Shown: piece by piece, positions 8,980 to 19,633 of the stretch
Layout of the letters: each line of letters starts with the position of its first letter
Position numbering within the stretch: the first letter of the stretch is position 1
Assembly: GCF_023156195.1 (NCBI RefSeq)
Contig: NZ_JAKUKA010000001.1
Coordinates: forward strand, 4,712,001 to 4,776,000
From: Chitinophaga sedimenti
GTDB lineage: Bacteria; Bacteroidota; Bacteroidia; Chitinophagales; Chitinophagaceae
Length of the DNA stretch: 64,000 nt
Reading direction: 5' to 3'
Notes under the pieces: generated by a model
Database searches by the model: none
What the model saw: only the letters and a program-made list of their open reading frames with translations
What the model was told of the DNA's origin: nothing
Made by a program: the position numbers and the translations under genes

Positions 8980-11900
8980 ATGAGAATGTTGATTTTCCTT
9001 CTTTTGCCCAACACTTACTGTTTCAGCAAACACCTACTCGCAAAAAGTAACACTGTCTGCCAAAGGACAACCGCTGGCCACCGTGCTGAACACCGTGGAA
9101 AAGCAAACCGGCTTTGTATTCTTTTACAACCGCGACCTGCTCACCAACAGCAAACCGGTTACCATTGCGGCGAAAGACATGCCGCTCGACGAATTTTTAC
9201 CGGCTGTACTGAATGATCAGTTGCTGAACTTCCGCATCGAGGGCAAAACAATTACCCTGTCGCGCAAAGCCGCACCGGCACCTGTGAGAAACATCCCCGC
9301 GGACGACAGCACCTTCGTGATACGTGGTGTGATTACCACGGATGTAGGCGAACCTATTCCCGGTGTGAGCGTAACCGTAAAAGGCAGCCGCATCGGCAGC
9401 ATCACCGACCCGAAAGGTACTTTCGCCATCAGGGCGGCCAAAGGGCAAACGTTGCTGTTCTCCGCCATCGGTTATCAACAAAAAGAAATGCGCGCCCAGG
9501 AAGGGCGGCTCATTGAGTATTAAACTCGAAACTGCTGTAACCGCGATCAAAGACCACGTAGTAACGGGTATCTATCAACGTAAAAAGGAGAGCTTTACCG
9601 GTTCCTCCGCCACCTACACCGTGAACGAGCTGAAAATGGTAGGCAACCAAAGTCCGCTCCAGGCGCTGAAAACACTGGACCCGGCGTTCGCCATCATCGA
9701 AAACACCACCTTTGGCTCTGATCCGAACCGCTTGCCGGACGTGGAAATCCGCGGTAAGAGCAGCGTGATCGGTCTTACAGAACAATACGGCACCAACCCG
9801 AACCAGCCGCTATTCATCCTCGATGGCTTTGAATCCACCCTGCAGATCATCAGCGACTTTACCATGGACCGTATCGAAAGCATCACCCTGCTGAAAGATG
9901 CGGCGGCTACCGCGATCTACGGTTCCAAAGCGGCAAACGGCGTAGTGGTGATCGAAACCAAACGTCCCACGCCCGGTAAACTGCGCATAAGCTATAACGT
10001 AAACACCGCTTTCAACTTCGCCGACCTTTCTGATTATAACCTGATGAACGCCACTGAAAAGCTGGAGTTCGAGAAACGCACCAGCTTCCCGGGTTCCGGA
10101 ACCCGGACAGGGGTTTTGCAACAGAAGACGGGGAAGCTAAATACAACAGGCGCCTGGCCGAAGTGCAGCGCGGCGTAAATTCCTTCTGGATGAACGAACC
10201 GCTGCGTTTTGGTGTTAATCACCGTCATACTGTTATAGCCGAAGGCGGCGACAACAACCTGCGTTACAGCGCTTCCCTCAGCTACGGCCAGAACCAGGGT
10301 GTAATGAAAGAGTCCGACCGTAACCTGACAAATGGTAACGTTCGACTGATTTACCGCAACAACCGCCTGTCCGTATCCAACTCCCTGAGCATCGACCTGG
10401 TAAATGCTACCAGAGAATCGATCCCTTTCTCTGATTTCTCCCGCGCGAACCCGTACTTCCGGAAATACAACGCACTCGGCGGCATCGATAAAGTACTGGA
10501 CTCGATCGTATTCGGCGGCCTTACCAGCCCGCTGCAAAAAGAAATCTACTATAACCCGGTATACGATCTGCAAAACAAAAATGTGAACAGGGCGGAATCG
10601 CAGGGCTTTACCAATAACCGGAACTGGAGTGGCGCGTATTTGACGAGCTGCGTGCACGAGCACGCGCCAGTGTCATGCGCACTTCTACCAAGGAAGAAAT
10701 GTTCAGGTCTCCTTTTAACTCTGAATTTGCCCGCGTAGATCCAACCCTGCAGGGAACTTACACGGAGAACAATAACCGGCAGCTGAACTACGATGGCGAC
10801 TTTACCCTCACCTACGGCAAGCTGCTGGCAGAGAAACACATGGTGAACGTGGTGGCCGGTATGCGCCTGAACCAGGTATCCATGGATGGCAGCACCTTTG
10901 GCGTATCCGGTTTTGTAACCGATGAATTTCCCAATGCCTCATTTGCATATGGCTACGCCGCCGGCGGCCGCGCAGGCTACCGCGAATCGGTTCGCCGCAG
11001 CGCGAGCTATTTCCTGAACACCGGTTATGCCTATGACCAGCGCTACCTGCTGGACGCAACCCTGCGTTCCGACGGAGCATCTGTGTTTGGCGCCAACAAA
11101 CAGTTTACCACGATCTGGTCTGCGGGTTTTGCCTGGAACGTACACAGAGAAGCATTTATGGCAGATGTGGTGGACACCTGGCTGAACAGCCTGCGCTTCC
11201 GCGCCTCTATCGGTAACCCCGGCAACCAGAACTTCAGTGATTATATTTCGATGCGTGTATATGGTTACAACAATACCTATCCGAATCCTTTCGGCCCAAG
11301 CGTAATTGTAGGCAACCATGGTAACCCGTCTTTGCAATGGCAGAAAACGATCGACCGCAACGTTGGGCTGGACCTGCAGGCATTTAAATCCCGCCTGCGT
11401 ATTACGGCCGACTACTTCATTAAAACCACCGACCCGCTGCTGGTATTCGTACAACTGCCTTCTTCTTCCGGCGCTACGACCACTACCACCAATCTTGGCG
11501 GGCAGGAGCAAAAAGGCTTTACCATTAATACCAACTATGCGGTAGTGCAACGCAACGGCTTTAACTGGTTGCTGAACCTGAATGCACGCCACCTGAAATC
11601 GGAGTACAAGAACTTCGGCAATGCCCTGTCTAACTTCAACGAAAACAACAAGGGCGTAAACATGACCCGTTATTACGACGGCGCCAGCCCGTCCGACCTG
11701 TGGGCAGTACGCTCCCGGGCATCGACCCCGCAACCGGCCGTGAAATCTTCCTGACGAAAGATGGCAAACAGACCTTTGTGCATGATTACCGCGACGAAGT
11801 GGTAGTAGGTAACAGCGATCCCAAAGTAGAAGGTATCGTGGGTACTTCCATGTCTTACAAGGGCTTCTCTGCTAACGTGGCACTGCGCTACCGTTTGGGT

Positions 11901-12281
11901 GGACAAATATTCATGCAGACGCTGTATGATAAAGTGGAAAACATTCCGCAGCAGAACCTGGGCCTGAACCAGGACCGCCGTGCGCTGACAGAACGCTGGC
12001 AGAAACCGGGCGACATTGCGAAATTTAAAGCGATTACAGAAGTAAGGTCCAACCCGATGTCTTCCCGCTTTGTAGAGGACAACAACATCCTGGCCGGCGA
12101 ATCCATTTCCATTGGTTACGAAACCACGCAGGCGCGCTGGTTAAAAACCATCGGGGCTTCGTCGATCAACTTCCGGGCTTACATGAACGATATTTTCAGG
12201 CTTTCTACGGTGACGAACGAGCGTGGTATTGACTATCCTTTTGCAAGGTCAATATCCTTCTCCGCCGGTGTGCGTTTTTAA
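8980..12281 (+). CDS. SusC-type TonB-dependent receptor with STN domain (five frameshifts)
   Basis: Outer-membrane nutrient receptor of about 1100 residues when rejoined. After a signal peptide (MRMLIFLLL...) comes 'TYSQKVTLSAKGQPLATVLN', start of the STN signalling domain, then a carboxypeptidase-like domain ('ITTDVGEPIPGVSVTVKG'), the plug ('MDRIESITLLKDAAATAIYG') and a barrel ending in the terminal aromatic 'SISFSAGVRF'. The frame changes near 9005, 9515, 10110, 10645 and 11710. An in-frame ATG at 8842 would add 46 basic residues; I prefer 8980, just before the hydrophobic signal. With FecR and sigma upstream and SusD downstream it forms an autoregulated uptake system; the substrate is not evident. 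All domains are present in order, so errors are likelier than decay. Confidence 0.85.
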
Positions 12282-12296
12282 TTGATTACAGCCAAA

Positions 12297-13771
12297 ATGA
12301 CAACAATGAGAAAAAGTTTTTATATAGTTGCCTGCTGCTCGCACTTGCGCTGGGCGGATGCAAAAAATGGATTGACGTACAACCGTCGGACCGACTGGCG
12401 GAAGACAAACTGTATTCCACTACCCGGGGTTACCTGACGGCGCTCAACGGCGTGTATGCGGAGTTGAACAGCCCCAGCGTCTACGGAGAACAAATGACCT
12501 ATTCCGTAATGGACGTGCTGGCGAACTACTATTTCATGACCACCAGTACACACCGCTTTTACGATTTCACCACATTTGCCTATACCGCAGACCGGCCCCG
12601 GACGGCTTTCGACAACATGTGGAAGAAGTCTTATGAACTGATCGTAAACTGTAACGTGATCATTGAAAGATGCGGACAGCCAAGCAATAAACTGCTGCCT
12701 GCGCCGTATTACGGCCTGGTAAAAGGCGAAGCGCTGGCTTTGCGTGCAATGCTTCATTTCGACATGTTACGCGTATTTGGCCCCAACTGGTCAGAGCAAA
12801 ACAAAAGCTTTCCCTGCATTCCTTTCAATGCATCGGCCCGCCCGCAATCCAGCGACCTTTTAAGCTCCGAAGCGATCATGGAACGCGTGATCAACGATTT
12901 AACAGAAGCGGCTGCCTTATTGAAAGATGCGGACCCGATCATTACAGAGGGTGTTCGCGCCAGCAATAATCCGAATGGCGCCAACGACTTATACTATCGT
13001 CAGTACCGCCTGAACTACTACGCTGTAAAAACCTTACTGGCCCGCGCCTACCTCTGGAAACAAGAGGCACCGAAGGCTTACCAGGAAGTACAGGAAGTAT
13101 TGGCCGGCACCCTGAATCCCGCGAAAGTGATCTTCCCGCTTGGTGTGGTAAATCCAAACGCCATTCCTTCCGACTTTGATCACATGATCCGGAATGAGGT
13201 GATGTTTTCGCTGTACCGCGTGAACCGTAACCTGATTTATACTTCCTTCTTTGCACCGGACCTGGCGAAAGAATCGCGCCTGAGCTTCAACAACAACGAT
13301 GATAACCAGTCGCGCAAAAACGGCCTGTACGATGATCAGAACGATTACCGCCTGAAGGCCTGGATGCTGATGACCAACACGAGCGGTTCCTTCCTGACGC
13401 ACGTGAAATTCGCCGTAAACAATAATACCCCTTCTCCGAACATGATCCCGTTGATCAGGATGGGCGAGGTGTTGCTGATCGCGGCAGAAACCAGCCCTAC
13501 GCTGGAAGAAGGCACTAAATACCTGAACATGCTGCGTACAGCCCGTAACTGCGTAAGCCTTGCGCCCGCGAACACTACTGCGTTGAAAACCGCTATTACC
13601 AATGAATTCCGTAAAGAGGTGTTTGGTGAAGGACAGATGTTCTTCTACTATAAAAGAAACGCAATGACGGCCATACCGAACCACGCGCATCTGACCAATA
13701 CCAAACAGATGGTGCTGAGCGCCTACGTGGTACCGCTGCCGCAGAGTGAAGTAATTGTGAGAGGTAACTAA
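12297..13771 (+). CDS. SusD/RagB-like substrate-binding lipoprotein (frameshifted near start)
   Basis: Surface lipoprotein that forms the lid over SusC, about 490 residues. The signal peptide and lipobox (LLLALALGGC) are in the second frame and join directly to 'KKWIDVQPSDRLAEDKLYST', a typical SusD N-terminus; the ATG at 12297 is one or two bases out of frame, with the change near 12325-12335. TPR-like helices ('KGEALALRAMLHFDMLRVFG') and 'LLARAYLWKQEAPKAYQEV' are characteristic. The C-terminus 'EFRKEVFGEGQMFFYYKR' is the conserved SusD end. It lies 15 bp after susC. The ligand cannot be deduced. Confidence 0.88.
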
Positions 13772-13796
13772 TCTATCTACTACTAAAAAAATTGAT

Positions 13797-14648
13797 ATGC
13801 TAAGAGTATTAACAGCATTTGTACTGATATCGCTCCTGCTCCCATCCTGTAAAAAAGAGATGATGAGCTACGAAGGCATGGAAGGCGTGTACTTTGCCGC
13901 CCGTAGCGGTCCATATTATGCAAGCCCGCAAACCTGGCCCTATCGTCCCTATACCAATGTTCAATTTGTAAGCCAGCCTTCGTCTGTTACAGAAGTGACC
14001 ATCCGCATCCCGATCATGATTACCGGTCCTATGAAAAACTACGACCGCCCGTTCATCGTGGAAGTAAACCCGGACTCTACCACGGCAACGGAGAACGTTC
14101 ACTACCTGCCGATCGGCCGCACGTTCATTGTACCGGCAGATTCCATTTTCGGCTACATCCCGGTTACCCTGAAACGTACCGCGGACATGCTGACCGAAAA
14201 TAAAAAACTGGGCCTGCGCCTGGTCGCCAACGAACACTTTGGCTGGCATTCCCCAAATGGAAAGCCATTCCGGGCATTGGCAGCGGCGACGTAGGCGCTG
14301 ATACGGCCTTTGACGCATCGATACACACCATCAATATTAATGACCTGATGGTGCAGCCGACGATATGGCGCGGCTCCGTAGTAGTGGCCAGCAAACAGGA
14401 AACGGGTATATGGGGTGCATTTTCCCGCAAAAACTGGAGTTGATGTGCCAGCTCCTGAATCTCACTTATGCAGATTTTGCTTCCGAACAAACGATGACCT
14501 TAGTACTGTCCAGCCTGATTTCGCAGGAGATGTCGCGTTACCTGGTGAATCAGTTTAACGCCGGCACCCCGTAAAAGAGGATGATGGACGCCTGATGTGG
14601 TGTGGTACTGTGCCCTGGACTTCTGTTATCGGCGTGCCTTATCAATAA
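13797..14648 (+). CDS. DUF4843 lipoprotein (three frameshifts)
   Basis: Lipoprotein of about 280 residues. Signal peptide MLRVLTAFVLISLLLPSC has the lipobox Cys at residue 18. 'MMSYEGMEGVYFAARSG' followed by two beta-sandwich-like segments ('TIRIPIMITGPMKNYDRPF' and 'FGYIPVTLKRTADM') matches DUF4843, a family found almost only next to SusC/SusD. The frame changes near 14245, 14430 and 14569; the rejoined C-terminus is 'CGTVPWTSVIGVPYQ'. Likely a surface-exposed accessory of the SusC/SusD complex; the exact role is unknown. Confidence 0.78.
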
Positions 14649-14672
14649 CCTTTACCTGTTAAGCAAATCAAC

Positions 14673-16217
14673 ATGAAAAAAATTAGCATTATACTGATAA
14701 CGGTTTTCCTGGCGTCGTGCTATAAAGACACGGGTAACTACGACTATAAAGACATTAATGAAGTTGCTATCACCGGCATCTCCAACAGTTATTCCGCCAT
14801 ATTCTCGTTGGATATGCTGCACATCGAGCCAAAAGTAACCATGACTGAGGCCAACGCCGACCCGGCGCGCTTCTCCTACTTCTGGGTATTATGCAAGGGC
14901 TACACACCGCTCGACACGGTGGGCACTGCCCTTGTGCTCGATTACCCGGTAAGCGCCAGCCCCGATGCTTACAACCTGTTCTTCCGCATCAAGGATAACA
15001 AAACGGGCATCACCTGGCAAAAGGGCACGGCGCTTACGATCGGCACCCGCTATTCATCCGGCCTTATGCTGATGGGTTACAACGAAAACGGCAATGCCGA
15101 AGCAGACATGATTACCATGGTAAACGATACGGTAGTCGTGAGGAGCTTGCTGAGCGCCAGCGGTTTGCCCACCTTAACCGACCCTGTGACGATGCAGCAC
15201 AACGGCGACAAAGACACTTCGGTGAACAAAGGCCGCCTGTGGGTAATGACTAAAAGCGGTTCTTACTACGGACCGTAAAACCCTTAAAGGTAATAAGGAC
15301 AATGTTTTCGGCCGTACCGTGGTGCTGAGCGATCCGTTGGATAAACAATCGCTGCACCCGATCCTATACGCACCGCAGTTCCGCGACAGGGCTGGAAACA
15401 CCGGTAACGCTTATGCACGCGCGGTGATGACCAGCGATGGCAACATCTTTCCTACCCACACCTTTCTTACGGGTGGCGATTTTTACGCCAACCCGATTAA
15501 CCGGGAGGACGCTAATTATACCAAGCTGCTGAAAGCCGCGCCATACCTGTTCTACTCCATCGCCAACATGGGCTCCGTGATCTGGTACGATACCGAAAAT
15601 GATCGTTTCATGAACTATGCGACCTTCGGCGTGGGCATCACTTCTTTGAAACTGAACGACCGGGCACGGATGCTTTCCCCTGGAACCAGGCTGGTACCGG
15701 CCGCAAACTGGTGTACGGCGAAAACACGCGTAACACCGATGGCGGCGCTACCAACGGTAACTCCTTCGCCATCATGAAAGACGCTACCGGCAAAATGTTC
15801 ATCTATAAGTTTTACGCTTCCGGCACTGCTCCGATCAAACGCGATTTGTATACCGTGAGCGCCATCGCCACGGACTTCGATAAAGCTACAAGCTATGCGT
15901 TTTCCTCCCGTAGATCCGTGGTGTTTTACGCGGTGGGCAGCAAGCTCTACGCGTACGATTACAACAAAGGATTTGAAAAACAATACCAATTTACCGACCT
16001 GGGTGCGGATGAAATCACCATGCTGAAATTTGATACGCAGATCGATTTCTCTACCAACTCGCTGTATATCGGCACGTACAATTCGGCCACGAAGGGCAGG
16101 CTGCGCCGCTTCACCGTGGGCACAGATCCTAATACAGTAACCATTGCGCCGGTGAACCGCGCCGATTGGGATAACCTGGTGAAGATCAAAGACATGAACT
16201 GGAGAGCCTTCAACTAA
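14673..16217 (+). CDS. PKD-like family lipoprotein (two frameshifts)
   Basis: Lipoprotein of about 515 residues with signal peptide MKKISIILITVFLASC (lipobox Cys 16) and N-terminal 'YKDTGNYDYKDINEV', the hallmark of the Bacteroidota 'PKD-like' family that accompanies DUF4843 and SusD genes. Frames change near 15265 and 15660. After the Ig-like N-terminal region the C-terminal half has repeated beta segments ('RSVVFYAVGSKLYAYDYN', 'SLYIGTYNSATKGRLRRF') resembling a beta-propeller. It lies between the DUF4843 gene and a TlpA-like gene, a gene order seen repeatedly in this phylum. Function unknown. Confidence 0.75.
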
Positions 16218-16230
16218 CAAATCAAGAACC

Positions 16231-17373
16231 ATGCATAGAATAATCGGAATCATCACTGCCGGCTGCCTGTTCTCCCAGGCGCTTTCCGCACAAAAGGCGT
16301 TTGTTGTTAAAGGAGATTTGAAAGATACCGCGTACGACGGGCAGAAAGCCAACCTGTCGTACCTGGAAAATGGCGCCAAAGTATACAAAACCGCCACCAT
16401 TAAGGATGGCAAGTTTCTAATGGAAGGTACCGTAACCGACCCGGCGCTGGTTACGATCAGCACAGGGACTACAAAAAAGCGCGCGAAGCGAATCCGTTTA
16501 TCACCAGCGAGCAGCTGTCGTTTTTCATGGAAGGTGGAGAGATCACCGTTACCGGTCCCACGCTGAAAAAGCAGTGGTGAAGGCTTCTGGCCGTTCCGCA
16601 CAAGATTATCAGTCGCTGAAAAAATCCTGAAACCTTTCGAGGATAAACAAGCCGCTAACTTCGATCAGACGATTAAAGCGGCTATCGCTAAGGATACTGC
16701 TACCGTACGCATATTGAACGCCACGCGCGACCGCCTGACCAAATCGGTAGACAGTGCAGAAGTAGCTTACCTGACAACGCATCCGGCCTCACACGTATCG
16801 CTCGAACTGATCCGTCAGCGCGTAAATGCGATTACCCTGACGAAAGATAAAGACAAGATGAAGGCGTGGTATACTGCATTGAGCGCACCGGTAAAGGCTA
16901 CCGTGGTGGGCAAACAATTGTCCGAGCAGATCAGCACTGCCTTCAAACTGGGCCCTGGTAACCCTTCCCGCGACTTTACACTGAACGATACCCTGGGCAA
17001 CCCGGTAACCTTATCAGCCTACCGCGGCAAGTACGTATTGGTGGATTTCTGGGCTTCCTGGTGTATGCCTTGTCGTGCAGAAAACCCCGCCGTGAAGAAA
17101 GCGTACGCGAAGTTTAAAGACAAAGGCTTTGAAGTAATCGGCATTTCCCTGGAGCGCCCCGGTGACCGCAAATCGTGGGTAGGTGCGATTCAGAAAGATG
17201 ATTTGCCGTGGATACAAACGTCGCCGTTGACCGCAGAAGAGCGCGATCACGTGACGAAGCTGTATGGTATCACGAGCATTCCGATGAACTTTTTGATCGA
17301 TCCGCAAGGGAAGATCATTGCAACATATTTACGTGGAGAAGAGTTGATGACGAAATTGGAGGAAATTTTGTAA
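16231..17373 (+). CDS. TlpA-like thioredoxin-fold disulfide oxidoreductase (three frameshifts)
   Basis: Exported thiol-disulfide protein of about 380 residues. Signal peptide 'MHRIIGIITAGCLFSQALSA' is followed by a DUF4369-type N-terminal domain ('FVVKGDLKDTAYDGQKANL') and a C-terminal TlpA/AhpC-TSA thioredoxin domain with active site 'WASWCMPCRAE' and cis-proline region 'GITSIPMNFLIDPQG'. Frames change near 16465, 16568 and 16622, the last two in A-runs. It closes the SusC/SusD operon. Such proteins reduce disulfides of envelope proteins; the partner here is unknown. Confidence 0.85.
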
Positions 17374-17384
17374 CCCGATGTTTT

Positions 17385-18140
17385 CTATTGTTTACAAAGT
17401 TCCGGGTGTTTACCCGGAACTTTTTTATTCAGATGAATGCGTTTCCAGGTATCAATTGCCCAATTAAAATCCTCCGGGTCATCGTAGTACAGCGAGGCAA
17501 GCAGCACTTCATGATCGACGATCAGAAATCCGTATACGACACCGTAGTTCTTTTTACCGTCTGTTTCTTCAATCAGGTAGCCAATCCGGGCCACCTCGTC
17601 ATCTGAAAAGTCAAATGTTTGCAGGGTTTTAACCTGCGATTGATCCCGGTTGTACACGATATCCTTATATTCTTCCAGCAATGCGGCTTTGTTCTTTACG
17701 TCGTCGATCCAGAGCGTAAGCCTCACCGTTTTATCGCCGGTGGTGTACATCAGGTTACCGCTTTCCTCGATATTTCTTTCAAAAAGATTGTTGATATGGA
17801 TGTTCCAGTCGTCGGTGAGTTTGTGCACGACCATGTAATCACTCTCCAGTTGAAAGTCGGTTACCCTGCACCATTCGTTTTGCTCATTCCTTTCCCACAC
17901 TGATCCAACGCCGGATTGGAGCAGCGTTTTCAGCGACGGATCTACTTCCATAATGGCAGCCGGGGTACATACAATGATATTATCGGAATCGTTGTTGTAT
18001 TCTTCCGTTTCGAAGCCGGTAAAAATGCGCCAGCCGCTGTCTTCGGGACGGGAGCGCTTTTCGCGGTACATAAAGCGGGGGCGATATTATCGTCGAATAC
18101 CATCCACGGATACGAGGAGGCGGGTGTCGTGGTTTTCCAT
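17385..18140 (-). CDS. DUF2185 (Imm33-like) domain protein (frameshifted near start)
   Basis: About 250 residues. The N-terminal third matches DUF2185: 'MYREKRSRPEDSGWRIFTGF', 'NNDSDNIIVCTPAAIMEVDP' and 'SGVGSVWERN'. The clean frame begins only at 18071, but an ATG at 18140 starts 'MENHDTRLLVS', and two frame changes near 18083-18110 join it via 'VFDDNIAP' to the domain, giving the normal family start. A second, unrecognised alpha/beta region (about residues 100-250, 'LMYTTGDKTVRLTLWIDDV') follows. DUF2185 proteins include polymorphic-toxin immunity proteins, but no toxin lies here; its role is unknown. Confidence 0.6.
17396..17426 (+). terminator. Rho-independent terminator of the SusC/SusD operon
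   Basis: Perfect 12-bp stem AAAGTTCCGGGT / ACCCGGAACTTT with loop GTTT (17408-17411), followed by T-rich sequence. It sits inside the last codons of the convergent DUF2185 gene, which ends at 17385. Confidence 0.8.
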
Positions 18141-18187
18141 AGTGATGAAACTAGTGAATTTTTTCTACGAGAAACGGAGTTTAACAT

Positions 18188-18215
18188 TTTGTGCAACCGC
18201 CGCCCCCTAACTTTG
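18188..18215 (+). promoter_or_regulatory. Bacteroidota-type promoter of nudK
   Basis: TAACTTTG at 18208-18215 matches the -7 consensus TAnnTTTG exactly and ends only 5 bp before the ATG at 18221. A TTTG at 18188-18191 could be the -33 element, with a short 16-bp spacer. The predicted transcription start coincides with the start codon, so the mRNA may be leaderless. Confidence 0.5.
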
Positions 18216-18220
18216 CCTCC

Positions 18221-18808
18221 ATGAGCGCAAAAATCTCGGACGTACAGTTGCTCTCCGACAACTGGTACAAGCTGAGAAAATACAAATACGAGTACACCCA
18301 GCCCAACGGCGAAACTGTTGTACACACCCGCGAAGCGTACGACCGGGGCAACGGCGCGGTGATCCTTCTTTATAATAAAAAACAGAAAACGGTGATCCTG
18401 ACCCGCCAGTTCCGGCTGCCCACCTTCGTGAACGGCAACCCTGACGGCATGCTGATCGAAGCCTGCGCCGGCCTGCTGGACCAGGACAATCCCGAAGATT
18501 GCATCCGCCGGGAAACCGAGGAGGAAACGGGGTATCGCATCAGTAATATTCAGAAAGTGTTTGAGGCGTATATGTCGCCCGGCTCGGTAACGGAGATCCT
18601 GTACTTCTTTATTGCCGAGTATACGCCGGAGATGGAAGTGCATGCCGGGGGCGGGGTGGCAGAGGAGCAGGAAACGGTGCAAAGGCTGGAGCTGGACTAC
18701 CGCGAAGCGCTGCGGATGATAGAAGACGGTCGGATTAAAGACGGGAAAACGATTATGTTATTACAGTATCTGCAGCTGAGAGAAAAGATTTTTTTGTACT
18801 GTAAATGA
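18221..18808 (+). CDS. nudK: GDP-mannose pyrophosphatase NudK (Nudix hydrolase)
   Basis: Intact 195-residue Nudix hydrolase. The sequence follows E. coli NudK closely: 'REAYDRGNGAVILLYN', 'VILTRQFRLPTFVNGNPDG', 'IEACAGLLDQDNPEDCIRR' and 'YMSPGSVTEILYFFIAEY'. The Nudix helix 'RRETEEETGYRI' supplies the metal-binding glutamates. NudK hydrolyses GDP-mannose to GMP and mannose-1-phosphate; related enzymes act on ADP-ribose. I start at the ATG at 18221, in agreement with the promoter just upstream. The gene is followed by a tRNA. Confidence 0.9.
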   Translation: MSAKISDVQLLSDNWYKLRKYKYEYTQPNGETVVHTREAYDRGNGAVILLYNKKQKTVILTRQFRLPTFVNGNPDGMLIEACAGLLDQDNPEDCIRRETEEETGYRISNIQKVFEAYMSPGSVTEILYFFIAEYTPEMEVHAGGGVAEEQETVQRLELDYREALRMIEDGRIKDGKTIMLLQYLQLREKIFLYCK

Positions 18809-18821
18809 ATTTTTACATTTG
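18793..18821 (+). promoter_or_regulatory. Promoter of the tRNA-Asn gene
   Basis: TACATTTG at 18814-18821 fits the -7 consensus; TTTG at 18793-18796 fits -33 with a 17-bp spacer. The site overlaps the 3' end of nudK and lies 13 bp before the tRNA. Confidence 0.5.
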
Positions 18822-18834
18822 CAGCCCGGAATAT

Positions 18835-18907
18835 TCCTCCTTAGCTCAGTTGGTTAGAGCATCTGACTGTTAATCAGAGGGTCTCAGGTTCAAGTCCTGA
18901 AGGGGAG
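18835..18907 (+). tRNA. tRNA-Asn (GTT), one base short in acceptor stem
   Basis: Full cloverleaf: D-arm GCTCAGTTGGTTAGAGC, anticodon arm TCTGA-CTGTTAA-TCAGA with anticodon GTT, T-arm TCAGG-TTCAAGT-CCTGA. The 5' acceptor strand is TCCTCCT but the 3' strand reads AGGGGA instead of AGGGGGA, so one acceptor pair is lost. The second copy at 26756-26829 has the full five-G run and is otherwise identical in the body, so this is most simply a homopolymer error. Confidence 0.93.
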
Positions 18908-18914
18908 CAGCTTT

Positions 18915-18945
18915 AAAAGCCAGTCGTGCGACTGGCTTTTTTTTA
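18915..18945 (+). terminator. Terminator of tRNA-Asn
   Basis: Perfect 11-bp stem AAAAGCCAGTC / GACTGGCTTTT with loop GTGC (18926-18929), followed by a run of T, 8 bp after the tRNA. Confidence 0.85.
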
Positions 18946-19018
18946 TTTTCCGGCGTTTGTCATTTTCGCAGTTTCAAATTGCTACTTCCAACACGAATTT
19001 CTTTTTCCCCTATTACTT

Positions 19019-19623
19019 TTACTGGCGGCGGGCCTTTGATGAGCGACACTTTATAAAAAAATCCTGCCCTTTCAGGCTAAGCCCTGTTCGCAGGGCGCCC
19101 TCTGCGGCTTCATTGATACGGCTCAGTAGTATAACATAAAAACCATTCGATTTTTTCGGGTTAATTGTTCTTTTTAATGAAGATGGCTTATGTATGTTGC
19201 TATCTAAAAAAGAGGTTAAATCCCGCAGGCCATAGTTAAACACTGATTCTTTATCAGTCGTCATTGTATCTGGAGGAACCAATAGTTGATAATATTTACC
19301 AGGCGACCACGAAGTTTCATACGCATTTACAGGAAACTCGATCTTTAACTGCAGGGGGCATTTGTTTCATTAATTACCCGGGTCCAGAAGATAGCATAAA
19401 TATATCCATCGCCCTTAGCGTCGGTGTATTTTGTTACCCCTCTTGGGAGACCATTTTCTATTACAAGGCGTGCACCGGTGGCGTCAGTATACTCATATTG
19501 AGTGTCCATCCACCTGGAAGTAGATCTGATGCTGGTTTCGGGCTTTGGAGGAACTGGTTTGTTTTGTCCTGCACAGGAGTTGCAAAAAGCAAGCACGAAA
19601 AGCAAAGTACGTATCTGATTCAT
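19019..19623 (-). CDS. Secreted protein of unknown function (frameshifted)
   Basis: About 200 residues after joining two frames. It starts at an ATG at 19623 with a signal peptide (MNQIRTLLFVLAFCNSCAG; Cys 17 could be a lipobox). The first frame continues 'TSRWMDTQYEYTDATGARL' and 'RGVTKYTDAKGDGYIYAIFW'; after a change near 19355-19360, in a G5 run, it continues 'PLQLKIEFPVNAYETSWSPG' and 'VPPDTMTTDKESVFNYGLRD'. I do not recognise the family. It lies 10 bp downstream of the serine hydrolase gene in the same direction and is probably co-transcribed with it. Confidence 0.55.
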
Positions 19624-19633
19624 AAGTATGTTA

